This document shows positions 24,301-36,559 of a stretch of 64,000 bases of DNA, piece by piece. Both the position numbers and the translations under genes were made by a program. Position 1 is the stretch's first letter. Each line of letters opens with the position of its first letter. The notes beneath the pieces are model-generated. The model saw only the letters and a list, made by a program, of their open reading frames with translations, did no database searches and was not told where the DNA came from. The stretch is from positions 1 through 64,000 of the forward strand of contig JAKSZP010017369.1 in the NCBI GenBank assembly GCA_022478985.1. The letters are read 5' to 3'. Source of the stretch: Massospora cicadina. Taxonomy: Eukaryota; Entomophthoromycota; Entomophthoromycetes; Entomophthorales; Entomophthoraceae.

Positions 24301-25300
24301 TGCTGAAATATTTATAAATAAATGTGAATTATAGTTTGTCACAGTATATCTAAGTTGATAAAAAATCACAATCAGACTAAGCTCTTTGGATGGGGTTTAC
24401 AATAGTTTCTTGAGGACTCAGGTCACCTGTAGCCTATATATTAATCCTGAAATGATGGGAAAACTCTAATCCTAAAAGAGCAGAGAAATAAATATAAAAC
24501 TATGCATAAAATAAATAGTCAAAAAGGTACTTCATTATTCTTACTGGTAAAAAGAAGATATATGAGTAAAAAAAATTTAATGCACTAATGCTAACCTTTT
24601 ATTTTCATACAACTCTAAACAAGTACTTTTCTTCAAGCCTCTCAGCCTAATATAAGAGTTAAGATTGATAGTAATCTGGCAACTTTCTCCTTTAAGAACT
24701 TTTCCTAATTGGACAAGACAAATTTCAAAGATAAATATTATTGCAAAATTGTAGGTTATATCTTTATTTATGAAATAATGGCTCAAGCAGAGAGATTCCT
24801 ATATAGTTTTCTTTAAGTACTATAATCAGCCTCATAATTGCCATTACTGAACTCTTTATGCCATCGCCACAGGCTTATGTAATACAATAGTAGGACTGTA
24901 TTCCCTATTCGATTTATTGTATAAATCTGAAGCTAAATAATTATTAAGTGGTAGCTCATGTTGTCTCAGACTCTGTATTGTCTATTACTATAACAACAGT
25001 TGTATTAATAGGTAGGAATTAATATATCTTCCCTGCTAGCAATAGGCCATATGCCTAAAATTTTTCAGTTGCAAAGCTAGCTAACTAGCTAGTAATTATA
25101 GAGTCAATAAATATAACAATCATATTAATGAAAGATTATTGGATCATAAGCTCATGTCTGTCTAAATGGGAGTTTCCTAAGTGTCTACTTCACATTTTTT
25201 AGGTTTTTTTAGAAAGGCGACCAGGGGACAGACACTTACAGAAAGAATGTGAGAGAACAAAAAATAAAAAAAATAAAAAAGATAATCCAGAGTGTCAGAG
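21370..25300. other. A+T-rich region with only weak coding traces
   Basis: No family motif found. A 70-codon minus frame at 22,654-22,866 is charged and coiled-coil-like (GEKSKDLSGDLEKKEKHLE) but unassigned. From 23,302 to 23,928 one plus frame is readable through several stops (THQQIDSLVAGSITRLA at the start; the last 66 codons are open) and is Pro/Ser-rich in its first half. This may be a very old gag or host coding remnant, but I cannot choose between them. The rest shows nothing. Confidence 0.4.
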
Positions 25301-25994
25301 TCACCTCATGTTGACAGATAGTAGCACCAGGAGTTAGGAAAAGGGGGAATGCTCAGGAAATTCATTATGCCACAAAAGAACATGAATGGAGGAAAGGGCT
25401 CACAACTAGGAACTAAATGGGGAACCAAGAGGAATTCAACCTTAGATGACGTGTTGATATGTGGCCAAACAGCCAGGCTTAAGAGTGATCTAAAAGGTGG
25501 GAGTATAAGCAATAAACTAATTCACAAAAGGAGAAGCTGAGTTAAAGAAGGCATCCAGTACAATGATGTGTATTCTTCACAACAATTTCACCACAATTAA
25601 TTCATGGAGTGAAGAAAAAAAAATTAAATTCATGTTGAGAGTGAAAATTTTCTTAGACAGTCTGAAAATCCTGCTCGTTACTGATAGAAGAGACACAAAA
25701 CTTTACGCCAGATAGCCTTAGAAAGTGGACATTTTTCAAGAGGGTGTACTAAATATCCCATGTTTGCCGCACATTATACATGTTTTTGAGAGTAAATGGA
25801 CCGCTCTGCAGTGTAGTATACCCTATACAAGCATCTCCACACTTGAACGCGAGCTCTGGGCTGCAATAAAGAATGATTTGCATTTTTCAAAAAAAATTTA
25901 TGGATGTCCAAAGTTTAAGGGATGTCAAGAATATAAAGATAGTCTACACGAGCAAAGATACGTGGATTGTGAGGCAACATGTTGTTCAAATTAA
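25301..25994 (+). pseudogene. Possible DDE transposase C-terminal remnant
   Basis: The frame at 25,725-25,994 contains LERELWAAIK near 25,840-25,869, preceded by SKWTALQC and PYTS. This loosely matches the Tc1/mariner pattern in which a Trp-containing segment, a Pro-rich turn and IExLWxxIK end the catalytic domain. The first two catalytic Asp motifs were not found. A separate 63-codon frame at 25,349-25,540 is basic and unassigned. The minus strand here could equally be the extreme 3' end of the adjacent LINE. Low-confidence call. Confidence 0.25.
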
Positions 25995-26009
25995 CTTGCT
26001 CATGGTCTT

Positions 26010-28920
26010 CTTAGTTGTTAGTATAGTGGTTGACCCCTCTGGGGAGTATGACCACTTATGCAGCTCTTCCACTCTGCGTCCCACATGGCCAGGAGAATCT
26101 TCTTGAAGTTTGCAGGGATCCAATGGGGACCTGCAGCGGAGGGGTGTGACGCCAGGTATTTGAGCAGAGAATTAAGGTGTATAGGATCTCTAAGGTGAAT
26201 AACACGTGCAAAGTTGGACCTTACAGCGTTGGACTAATGCTGGGGGAAGTACCAGGTTAGTTACCTGTGAAATCCAAGAGCCAAGTATACAGGAAGATTG
26301 GTCAACGTAGTTGATGAGCCCCATATTGCCACTGTGCCTTGGGCCAAACAGGTTATTAAGTCTCACAAAGATTTGGTGGACTAACCAGAGACACCCCTGA
26401 AGGAGAGCATATAGTGATAAAAAAGGATGATGTAAAAGTGGTATAATGTGCAGAAAAAATTGATAGACAGAAGCAGTGAATTGGCATCACTACTTGACTA
26501 GTATAGTTAGTATGCTGGCCTCTGAGGGAAGCGATGCGCTTAGTCACTTTTTCAAGGATGTGGTTCTCCATCATGGTGATGGCGTAACCTCCTGACTTAG
26601 GCTTACTCTCAGGTGGCATACAGGTCCCATGGTGGGCATGCAAGCAAGATTAATTTCAAAAGGGCGATGTGAGAGGAGCTAGTAAAGCGAACAAGGGAAC
26701 TGGAAGCTGGTGTATGTCACTGACATAAGGAGGATGTTGTCTAGAAGGTTTAGTATCTGACAAGAAAGATGATCTTTGGCTTATTTGCATTGAGAGCTGT
26801 TTCTTTATCATAAATCACTCCTGAATGGTAGATTCAAGGATGCAAGCATCATGGGGTTGGAGATAACAACCACTTAGTCATCTGCGAATGCCAGAACTTT
26901 GACAGGTGCCTGACCATGGACATTAACACCAGTAAGACGAGAATCTATGTTGGATAATTGGGTCAAGGTAAATTTGTACAAGAGGGGACTTAAAAAGCCC
27001 CTTGGCGTTGAACTTTTTGTGGGAAAACAAATCATTCAGGAAACCTTATCTACGGGATGAAATGTTGGCTGATTCAGTAAGCAGCAAAACAATTAATAAC
27101 CTAGCTGGAAGCTTAGACCTATGGAAGCAAGCCCTAAGATATTTCCCTTTAACCCGGTAATAAGGTTTTTGTTAATCAAGGAAAACAAGTTTTCAGTAGC
27201 AGGTGATTGGCAGACATTAGTTACTGTGTGGATGTTATCCCAAATAGATCCTCTTGAGATGAAGTCATACTGTGCAGGGGAGATCACATCTGAGGCAACC
27301 TCACCATAACGCTAAGCCATAATTTAATAAAAAGTTTAATATTAGTGCTAGTTAGGAGATAGAGCGCCATTTAAATAAAATCTAACCTTTCACTATTCTT
27401 AAAAAAATTAACATATATATTTTTAGTCTCCAGAAAGGAGGCACGTCCCCTGAAGTTATTTATTCATAAATGCTTTAAGAGATTGAATATACTATAAAAA
27501 TACCGCTTATAAATCTCATAAGAAATCCCATCAGGGCCTATGAATTTCCTGTTTAGTGCATGCAAACAGCATCTCAGAGTTCATCCCAAGAAATTAGATT
27601 TAATAAATATGGGATAACGAGTGATGGTGCAGATATGTGCACCTTTAAAATTTTTCCAATATTGAGTCTCAACAGGGCCATACTTATAAAACATGAAGTA
27701 GAACATATGTACCTCATCTGATACCTCTGTCAGCATTTGCTGAAATTGTAGTATCTGATCCTCTAAACCTATGCACAAACCATAGTTGTTTTAGGGGAGT
27801 AAAACTAGTGGAAGAAGTAGGTAGAACATGTTTCTACGCCATTAAATTTTTTCTTTATATTATACATTAATGTGGTGTTGGTGTTCACAAACTAATGTTT
27901 TCAGGCAGGCAGATACCTCTGCCCACTTGCGTCCCCATACAGGTTGTAACCTGCAGAAAAACATTTCTCTCAGGGTGATCAACTTCAGCCAAGGTGCGCT
28001 TAATGACAGCTTAAGCGGTAAAAAATTGCTGCATTGATATGTGTCTGGTATGTTTTACAGTGTGAATCTTATGATATGGGACTAAGTAGTCATAGGGTCT
28101 GCACAAAAAGGTGTCATATATCCTGTGAAAAAATAACTAATTCAACTCAAATATTAATTCCAGATAAAGTGAGAGTTTCCAGGAAAAGCTTACTCCATCT
28201 AGGCGCTTGTTTAGTGGGAATGATGGAGTAAATGACACCAAAAGCTAGACAGTGGTCATAAAGATCAATTATTGTAAATAAATAACTTAGTAAGCTTGGG
28301 GAAAACCCCAATGGCGTGAGTATGAGGTCTATGCGCGACATAGACATAAGTTGGCTGCTACAAAAATGAAGGCAATTCATAAAAGGAAGCAGGGGAGTAT
28401 TTTTAATTAGGATATCAAGAAAAGCATGATAGCCCTTAGGATGTGAAGCTCATTGTTCACCTATATACTTCTACTAATAAAGGCCAACAATTGACAGTTG
28501 GGTTTACCCAACAATTCATGTCACTAACAATGAAGGTGTTAGAGGGAAGGGGAAGGAGAGCAAGGTCAGAAAAAACTCCCTGAAGAACCTGTGCACAGGT
28601 TGGGGCATAAACGCTTACAATTGTGTGCACCTCATTATACCAATAGAAGGTAATGGCTAGTATGCAGTCGGTCAAGGTGTAAATTATACAAATAAATTTA
28701 AACTTGTGGTTCGCTTAGACTAGAGTCCCATAGTGCTGCAACCAATAGGAAAGTATATTAAGGATCATGGTTTCTTGAGCCTCCTCCATCACTTGTGGAC
28801 CGTGGGTCTCCTTTATTGCCAGAATGTCAACAGAGGGACTTTTTAGGAAACTCAGTTTCTTGGTCTTGGACAGTATGGCCTTTAAACCCACAATGTTTAA
28901 AGTACCTATTTCTACTAAAA
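26010..28920 (-). pseudogene. LINE ORF2: endonuclease and reverse transcriptase
   Basis: Endonuclease: starts near 28,915 with IGTLNIVGL, then DILAIKETHG. It continues as VSVYAPTC within the 72-codon frame 28,675-28,457, and ends with MSRIDLILTPLG (SRID at 28,338-28,327) and YDH for the usual SDH. RT: FIGPDGISYE near 27,545, FISRGSIWDNIHTVTNV in the frame 27,287-27,093 (FIPGRSIxDNI type), and FADD, the catalytic box, at 26,888-26,877. A post-RT block in the frame 26,643-26,356 reads ILEKVTKRIASLRGQHTN. The tail, near 26,125, reads WIPANFKKILLAMWDAEW. The protein nicks target DNA and copies LINE RNA there. The catalytic Asp pair is intact but the frame is broken by stops, one right after FADD. 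Confidence 0.85.
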
Positions 28921-29099
28921 GTAACGGCGCGCCTCAAGAGTGATTTAAAGGGCCCCCAGCCTTAACCCTTTGCTTTCCATGGGCAGCGTGGAATCCTAAT
29001 TGCAAGTACCATACTCATGGGTGGGGGCAGGACTATAGTTGGCACCATTCAAGGCTGCAGACTTTCCCCTTCTTACCTTTGATATCTAGATTTTTCAAT

Positions 29100-30150
29100 G
29101 CAGTGCTCGCATGGTGCAACAACAATGAAATTTTTTTGAATTTGGATGGGTTTTATGAGATTTTAATCAATTTTAAAGCTCAGTTTTCATGTGAGGATGT
29201 GCAAAGTCATGGCTGTTACAAATTGGCGTCCATATTATATTTGGATAAGGGTTGTTAGGTGGCGCAACCTAACTGGCTGACAGTGTTGGCTGATTGGTTC
29301 ATTGCAGAAAATTACTCTATGTCTGCCTGAATCTGGTCAGGCGAGATGGAGGTTTCTGCTAAGACTTTTGTCTTACTGCGGCCTTATGGCCTGTTAGGCC
29401 TGTTTAAGTTCTCTTGGGGAAATTAGATCACCAATTACATATTGACCAGCTTTTCCAAGTGAAAGGCTTGAGTTGTGTCTATAACTTTGGCATAGTCAGG
29501 ATTGCATTCATCCATTTTCTCAAAGAAGAACTAAGGTTCTCTCATGCCTTATTTGACTGGGAAATTATAAAATTTGTGTCCAAAAGCCAAGCAGTGACTG
29601 CATATGGGCGGTGCGCTATCCACCGTTGCCCAGAATAATCTATACCTCTTGCCATCAAAAGTAAAATAGCTAGATGAGGGATTTTGGTAAACTCTCTTAC
29701 ACATCATCGGTTGTGGTAGCTCCTGTGATATCCTTCCAAGTACTAAGGCTAGGCATAAGGTAGAATCGTTGTATTAAAAACTGTTTATTTATTCATAATT
29801 TCCTAAACTTTCACGGGGATGCTTCTTGATGACCTTGCAAGACACATTCAACAGAAGTTAATTGGATGAGATAGAAAATCTTTAGATCATGTCCAATGCG
29901 TGCACTTGGTTTGACCACCAGTTGATCCTCAGTGAGGTTGACCACATTGCGCACCTATGCAGCGTCATTTGCTTCACCAGCCATTTGAAACCAAAAGTCC
30001 ACCCATAGTGGATAGTATGGGTTGTTACATAAACAGTGTATGGGACGGTTTCTCTTGGGATTCACCAACCTTTTTTAAAGTGCCAGCTAATCCAATTTAT
30101 AAGAAAGGCTTAAGTTTTTGTTTAACCAAATATAAATGCTGAGAATGGGT
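29100..30150 (-). pseudogene. LINE ORF1 with degenerate zinc knuckle
   Basis: A minus frame reads CSHCLAFGHKFYNF at 29,602-29,561, a C-X2-C-X4-H-X4-C knuckle whose last Cys has become Phe. Upstream, near 29,960-29,830, a minus frame reads VVNLTEDQLVVKPSARIGHD, consistent with an ORF1 N-terminal domain. ORF1 proteins bind LINE RNA. The same kind of knuckle occurs in the LINE ORF1 at 46,445-46,486. Start and stop codons cannot be placed. Confidence 0.6.
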
Positions 30151-31439
30151 GCTTTTTTAACTGTTACACTTGATTTAAAAGCCTAACTATACTGATGAGA
30201 AACCACTTATTTCTTGCTTTGCGCCTGTCCTATGTTGTCCGCAGGGCTTTTGTGTCCCTTGGACGGTGCCAATACTTGCGCTGTGCCCTTCACAACATTT
30301 GCCTAAACTTTTCCATGCTTTGGATCTTCTCTCATGCTACTATTATGTGATTATCATATTTGTCAGTGTGGATTAAATTGAGTTGCAATAGTGATAGCCC
30401 ACTTCACATTTAAAAAACAAAATACAAGAAATAGTTCTCACCTTTTCCTTTGATTGTCATTATGACTTTTCTGTTTTAACCTCATACCTATATTAAAATT
30501 ATTTGAAATATACCAAAGCCATATTAAGAGGGAATGGTGGAAAGAGTGTTTTGACAAGGTAAAAAAGTCTGTAATCAGATGCCGCTAATTGATAAGCATT
30601 GTTGACCATTCCTGGCCATCAATTGTCATTTCTGGCCATTGTTCAAGCATTGGTGTTAATACATGCCATTGTAGCTTTTATCTATAAGATGCTAATAACA
30701 TTTGATGATCAGTCTTGTGGTAGACGCCAGGCGTGAGATTTCAAAGTACCCTGAAATTAGGCAAAGAGGTTTATGATCTGCGTGAGAAGATTGGAGAAAA
30801 TCTGATCATTCCAAGATTTTAGACCATTGTAATGTGAGCTCATTCTATATTTCTCATCCATGATTGCAAGTGTACAAACTATATACAGTACTGGTAGAGG
30901 AAGGCTTAGAGCTAAATAAGTTGTTTTTTTGCAGAATTTTTGTTAAAAAAGAGGTCTTAAAATGGATTTAAACTAGAAATAATTGTTTTCAAACATTAGT
31001 ACCTCATCATAGACCAATACTTTTTAAATAAGGCGCACTTAAGACATTGGTGATTAAAGTCTACCTCACTTTTGGAATACACCAGACAGTCTTTGAAAGG
31101 GAATTTAGCCAAAGTGTTTTACTGTCTTAGAGCCTTGTACAGAATCAGAATATATCAGATGCTGGGTGGAAGAAATTATTTGTGCAATTTGAGCCCAATA
31201 CCAACAACCTGAGACTTTATTTAGTATTGTGCCCCTCCCCCGCCAAGTTTCTAAGAATTTGTGGTCTTGATGGTGGTCTAACTTAGGTTTTGGGGGTGGT
31301 TTTCTTACCTTAATTTAACCACGTTTATAAAATGTTTTTATTGCCTTGTCAAAATATTTATTCCAATTTTTTTTGTAAATCTCCCAAATCATTGCCAAGT
31401 TCATTGCTAATTTCAATATCTAATATCCCATCAAATAAG
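30151..31439. other. Unassigned spacer with a short tandem repeat
   Basis: No gene recognised. Near 30,598-30,642 a unit containing CATT(C/T)CTGGCCAT occurs twice, 20 bases apart, a small direct repeat of no obvious function. Confidence 0.5.
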
Positions 31440-32850
31440 GTCATTATCCTGTGCCGCAATTTTGAATGACTACCCACCTAGATAAACTGCCCAATTGCAT
31501 AGCCACCAGTAATATGGGCTCTTCCACTGATAAGGCAGCTTTGTGTTGGTCAAAATCTATTTCTACAGGGATCATAATGAAATTGTTTCTGGTTGTCCCT
31601 GGACTTAGGACCAGCTGACGCCCCACAAAAGATATGGGTTACACATGTGAATCTGTATCATGCGGCGAATGACTTGGCCATATCAGCTGGGAATGTTTTT
31701 TAAACAGTGTACAAGGCTCATACTCCTTTCTTGTTTGTTTTATACAGGGTTTTTAGGCAATTGGTGCTGTTTCAAATTTTACTAAAGGAAAGTATATATA
31801 CTCAGTTTTTTCTTGTGCTCCAGCGTTGTTCTCATTGACAGCATGTGGGAAATGTACCAAAAATTTGAGATGATGAAGATGTTGATTCCCTTCAAAAATG
31901 GACTTTGAGGTTCAGGCGCGCGTTTACTTCTAATAGCTCATTTGAGCCAACATATTTGTTAGCACAATTTATAAAAAACCCTTAACCGCCAAGCTTTTTT
32001 TAAATAATATCCCCAGGTAGCTGAACATCTGCATGGGATGTAGTAGAATTATGCAGGATGGTGGGTTGAAAATAGATATGACAATCTTTACTATGGCGGT
32101 TTTCTCATTATTGATTTTTGTGTTTGATGCTAATTGGTAGGAACTAGGAAGCTATTTAATGCCTTGAAAGTCGGCTTAGGAGCTAAACCTACAACCATGT
32201 CATCAGTAAAGGCATGCATTTTAATAAACCAATGGTTGGGTTGGATAATTATACAAAGTTTAATTTATTTCACTTCAAACAGGATGTTTGGGCAAAGTTG
32301 AAAAGGATAGGGGACATGGGATTGAATTGGTGGATGTCCTGCCCAATTAGAATTATATCCATAAGACTGTTAGATGTGATAACTTTGGTCATAAGTTCTA
32401 AATACAGAGTTGAGATCCAAGATAAAAACTTCCTGGGGATTCTGACTGCTCACATTGTTTTGTGCAGGAAAGACCATGCTACCCAATATCTTGCCTACTC
32501 CATGTAATAAACATAAGATAACTATCCTTGTACCCTTGCAAGTACTGCAGGAAGCTCTGAATTGAGCTAGTACTGCCTTAGATTGTTTGACCTTTGATGG
32601 ACAGATATTAGCCCTTTGGAAGCACGTGACAGTGATATCATTAGGTGGATTTATAGTGTATTTGTGAAGAGCTTGTAGTCAGCTTTTAAAAGGATTATTG
32701 GGTGCTGTCAGACTCTGGTGGTTGACTCAAAAATAAACCTTCAACAACCATCAGATCGGGTCAATTATCCTTATAAAGCTTGAGCTAACACCCATTGCAA
32801 TTATACAACTCTGGCCGATTATCTCAACAACAATTCAAATGAGTAATTTA
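31440..32850 (-). pseudogene. LINE reverse transcriptase fragment (LINE 2 of 3)
   Basis: Minus-strand motifs run in RT order: ADYKLFTNTL near 32,690, NPMSPILFNFAQT near 32,320 (the QGDPxSPxLF block), FTDD as the catalytic box at 32,210-32,199 (Ala replaced by Thr), then MQMFSYLGILFKKSLAVKG near 32,020, the YLG block that follows LINE RT fingers. A 60-codon minus frame at 31,626-31,444 may be its further C-terminus, though I recognise no motif there. No endonuclease or ORF1 was seen upstream, where plus-strand LTR-element sequence begins, so the copy is 5'-truncated or interrupted. Confidence 0.75.
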
Positions 32851-34449
32851 TTAGGCACTCAGCCCAAATATACTCACATATTATGGCTAATTCTGATGCA
32901 TCAAATCTAGGCAATTGGTCCCAATTATTGAAACACAAACCATTCAATAATACATGAAATAATTCGAGGACAATCTGAAGTTATGTTTAAAAGTCCCATG
33001 GACAGTTAAACAAATGAACAACGTTATCAATTTTCCGCCTGAGGGCAAAATTTGTATGTCGATACATGTAATCAGCATGATAGCACTTACATGGACCACC
33101 CAAAGTGGGTTACTTAAGGCTATCAAGGAAGAGGCCTGCCAATGTCCTGATTAAGGGTGCGTCATTTTCTTTAATTGAGGCCAAATTTTCACATAAGGTG
33201 TGTCTCATCAGCAGTATGATGAAACTGAAATCCTGAAGATCTTAGGACAACTTTGCATGCTTTTATCACAATTTTTGTACCTGAAATCCTCCCAATTTTG
33301 TGAATATTTTACCACCAATGAACCTAAGAAAAGGTTTCAGTCGTAGGCTGAACTGAGTAGCAAAATAGCTGTTGAAATTTTATGCTGGATGTGGCCAGGA
33401 GATGCCCTAGAGGTATAAATACTGGCGCCTGGCCTAATGACCATTATCAAATAAATAGCTTATAATAAAGTTACGTTTATTTTATCCTGTTCCTGGTTTT
33501 TTATCCCAAATCCAACCTAGGAGAAGTGTCAACAAACTGCAAAGACTGAATCCCCAGTTTGTATATAATCCTGCCTCAGATGAAGTTTCTGATTATAAGA
33601 TAAGAAATTATGCCCAAAATCGGCCAGAAGAGTCGAGGCAAATTTAATAGGCCTAGTGAGTTAATAGACAGTTCAAATCCCATAAACCACAGGCACTATC
33701 AAGGATTAACTATCAAAACTTCAGCCCAAATAGATGTGCAAGATATTAATTTCCAAGCGAGCGATCCTTAGAATTTGACAGGTGCTAGTTCTAAATGCTC
33801 CAATGGATACCCTTATTGTACAGGAGCGCAGCTCAGGTTTCATAAACCCCTGGTATTTAATGCCCAGTGTTTTTTACCATGGTACCAGGCATTTGAAGAA
33901 GAATATTGAACAGATGAACAGTTTAGAAGAATTGTCAAATAAGCCTACTCAAGTGCTTAGTGGAAAACCTTCGATCTACTTTACATTTTGATTGACTAGT
34001 AGCAATATGTCAGCTGTTACAAAAAATTCTCTCAGGGTTAACTCAAGGCCTCAATTTTCATAAAAAAAATGACAATTGGCTTAGGTAACAGAATCAAAGG
34101 ATGTGAGGCAACAATTTCATTATATACCTCATGAGGCTACAAATTAAACAATGCCCTCAAAAGAGTACAAATCTGGATTTAGCCCAAAGATAGACTTAAA
34201 TAACACAAATTTCATCTGGTTGGGTTATTCAAAGCACATTTCTCACCTATAGAATCTGTGCAACAAAGGAATTCATGAACCCAGAAGTGATATCCAATGT
34301 ATAGCCCTAATTCATATCTGGCCTTCATTAATTATATTGTTCATTTTCTTATGGGATCTTATTGTTGGAAGTAAAATAAAAATCCTAAAACTATCTCCTA
34401 ATAAAAGTACGCCAGTTTTTAATCTCCGTTTTTAATGACTTTGCTTCTA
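32851..34449 (+). other. LTR-like promoter tract and unresolved gag-like sequence
   Basis: At 33,410-33,420 GGTATAAATAC is a good TATA box. About 45 bases on, two AATAAA-type signals occur (33,449-33,475), a compact arrangement typical of an LTR. The frame 33,782-33,991 (69 codons) and neighbouring fragments are unassigned. I could not find a partner LTR, so this may be a solo or decayed LTR. Confidence 0.35.
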
Positions 34450-34703
34450 AAAGTCTCATTGCCTCTTACCGTAAAACAGATACTCTATTTGATAAAACCT
34501 AAGAGGTACTTGGCCACTCTAAAAATAAATAAATTACTTGCAAAGAACTTAGAGGCAACTCAAATATTAACTGCCAGGCTTCTGGATGTGTTTCAGTGTA
34601 AATCTTGACATTAATGAAATTCCTGAGATTACAGATTTCATCAGTCAGATCAATAGGATATGTGATACAGTTGAATTAAATAATTGCATATCAGATGAAT
34701 GAT
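34450..34703 (+). pseudogene. 3' end of an upstream chromovirus copy
   Basis: The sequence just before the 5' LTR is homologous to the coding tail just before the 3' LTR (39,270-39,451). The strongest match is ATTCCTGAGATTACAGAT followed by CAGTCAGATCAATAGGATAT, and similarity reaches back to the chromodomain EPEENL codons. So the left LTR is preceded not by host DNA but by the pol end of another copy: an old tandem arrangement in which the two elements share one LTR. Confidence 0.75.
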
Positions 34704-35217
34704 TGTAATGAAAATGTTTGATTAATCATTTAATTTACTTTATTTGCAATAGTAATGAGTCAATTAATTGCATCAAAACGAATTTATGACGAGACTGAGA
34801 CGATTCTAAATGCCTTTTAAAATCACATACAAGTTGCAATCCCATAAGCTCCAGAGAAGAATAGTGCACTGTTTAAAATCAATTAAGCTTAGGATAATCC
34901 AGGAAGTTGGATGGTATATAAAACCAAAATAATTCATTTGATTATCTTTGCGGTCAATAAAATTTTTTTCATGTAAACACTATTAAGTTTATTTACTAAA
35001 GCTTTATCAATACCAATCTACCACCCCAGCCTACAAGAAACTCCCTTTCAACTTTCCCCTTTTAAAACATATCTTTAGGCAACTCCTATACCAGCTTACC
35101 CACCGTTCCTTATACCTGGACACCTCTAGTGTCCTTGTCATACTGGTTTAAATCCCTTGGTTATGCTAGTTCATGGCTAACTACCCTAAACCAGGACAGT
35201 AGTACACCAGTCCTTGA
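34704..35217 (+). repeat. 5' LTR of chromovirus
   Basis: It begins TGTAATGAAAATG and ends ACCAGTCCTTGA, matching 39,453-39,962 nearly throughout. It holds a TATA box (TATATAAAA, 34,915-34,923) followed 33 bases later by AATAAA (34,956-34,961), the expected promoter and polyadenylation layout. No clear primer-binding site beginning TGG follows. Confidence 0.85.
34915..34923 (+). promoter_or_regulatory. LTR TATA box
   Basis: TATATAAAA is conserved at the same place in the 3' LTR (39,659-39,667). It is followed by a polyadenylation-type AATAAA. Confidence 0.65.
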
Positions 35218-35469
35218 AGATTTGACTACCCAAATTTGCAATAGAGATTCTCACCGCGTTTTTAATATTGGGGGCTTTTATATCTACCTTGTTAATAGGA
35301 AGTTACCAATTGCTGGTGCGGATGTTTTCCCCAGTAAAGAAAGATAAAACAACTTATAAAGGTACATTAGGGCCCATTCAAGTGCAGGAAGTTAGTGTGG
35401 TCAACCATACACCTATGACTTACCTAATAATTCTCTTGAAAAAGAAATTATCTTTAATTAAAGTGAAAT

Positions 35470-36040
35470 AAAGTCTTACGTTGTTGTTGGCATATTTTAA
35501 AGCTTATCCTGAGACCTTTTCAGATGATACACGAAAATTATGGAAGTGGGTTCACAACTCACTGGTGATGTGCTGAGTTGGTTTATAAGTAAATTAGAAG
35601 AGAATGATAATGTGTGCAACAACTATGAGGAATCAAAAAGTCAATTGTTACAGCAGCAACCCACACTAAAACCAGATAAAAGGCAAGGATAGCCATGATG
35701 AATTTTCAGCTATAAGGGAAACAGTTGAGGTATACATACAGATGTTCCTGGATATTTTTCAAAAGACATAGTTAGATAAAGAAATGGGAGAACATTACTT
35801 CAGACAGGGGTTAGCAAGCCGCTTAGCAGATTTAATCAGACATCACCCCACCACTACGCTGGCAAAAAAGTTATGATATCACAAAGAACCTTTTTTGGTG
35901 AGTGTTGGAGGACCAGAAGAATGCTGTACTTAAGAGATTTTTAAGAAGATAAACCCCAAACTATCGTTACCTCATTAAAGAATAATATACAGTCTTATCC
36001 ATTATAAAGTTTGAAGTTACATGTTGGAAAGAAGTGTTTG
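35470..36040 (+). pseudogene. Chromovirus gag
   Basis: A plus frame reads SQLTGDVLSWFISKLEEND near 35,550-35,610, the gypsy capsid pattern (G.LTG.AL.WF) followed by NYEE. A second segment near 35,795-35,870 reads HYFRQGLASRLADLIRHH and continues with Thr- and Ala-rich residues, like the end of the capsid retrotransposon-gag domain. Gag assembles the particle. I found no zinc knuckle before the protease, so that portion is lost or absent. The frames are interrupted by stops. Confidence 0.7.
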
Positions 36041-36046
36041 AAAACT

Positions 36047-36350
36047 ATGGCTTTTCTGGATAGTGGGGCCTCACGGAACTTCATCTCAGAGCATGCAGTG
36101 AAAATTCTGGGCTTTTATGCAAAAAAACTTTTGATGAAAGTAACCTTGGGTAATGATGAACAGTCTTTAGCTTAACGCTGCTCATGTTGCATTAACTTTA
36201 AGTTTGGTGTAATTAAAATAAAAGTTGAGTTTTGGGTCCTGCGTAGTTCACCCTATCCTGTAGTTCTTGGATATCCTTGGTGGACACAGGTTAAATTCAG
36301 CACAATTATGAATGGAACTCTACCACAATTAAGATAAAGGATAAGCTCTT
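36047..36350 (+). pseudogene. Chromovirus aspartic protease
   Basis: MAFLDSGASRNFISEHAV begins at 36,047, with the catalytic D-S-G-A at 36,059-36,070. Near 36,233-36,290 the translation reads FWVLRSSPYPVVLGYPWW, the I/VLGxPWL block that closes the gypsy protease domain. The protease cuts the Gag-Pol polyprotein. Both landmarks are intact, with stop codons between and after. Confidence 0.75.
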
Positions 36351-36559
36351 TGAGTGTGTTAGAAGAGCATAATAGTTAAATATGTCTGCAACTGTAAAAC
36401 AGGTTGGTCCATTGAAGCCTTGCAAAGGAAAGATCCCTGAGTATCTCACGTAATGAACTTCATTTTTTGGAGATGAGGAGGCTAAGCAACTACCAGCTCA
36501 TGGATCCTTTGATCAAAATATTAATTTACTAGAAGGAAAACAGCCCACCCATGAACACA

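Larger units (their letters stand above)
26010..30150 (-). mobile_element. Non-LTR retrotransposon (LINE 1 of 3)
   Basis: On the minus strand the order is an ORF1 remnant with zinc knuckle (about 30,150-29,100), then ORF2 with APE-type endonuclease and RT (28,920-26,010). This two-ORF layout is that of LINEs such as the fungal Tad1 group; clade assignment is inference. The element is broken by many stops but motif order is complete, so this was probably a near full-length insertion. No unambiguous poly-A tail or target duplication was identified. Confidence 0.8.

Noticed and set aside
26005..26050. tRNA-Asp/Glu-like start (TTAGTATAGTGGTT) on the plus strand
   Set aside because: It fits the A box, but the minus strand here encodes the LINE ORF2 C-terminus, no B box or cloverleaf follows, and no target duplication is present. 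Treated as chance.
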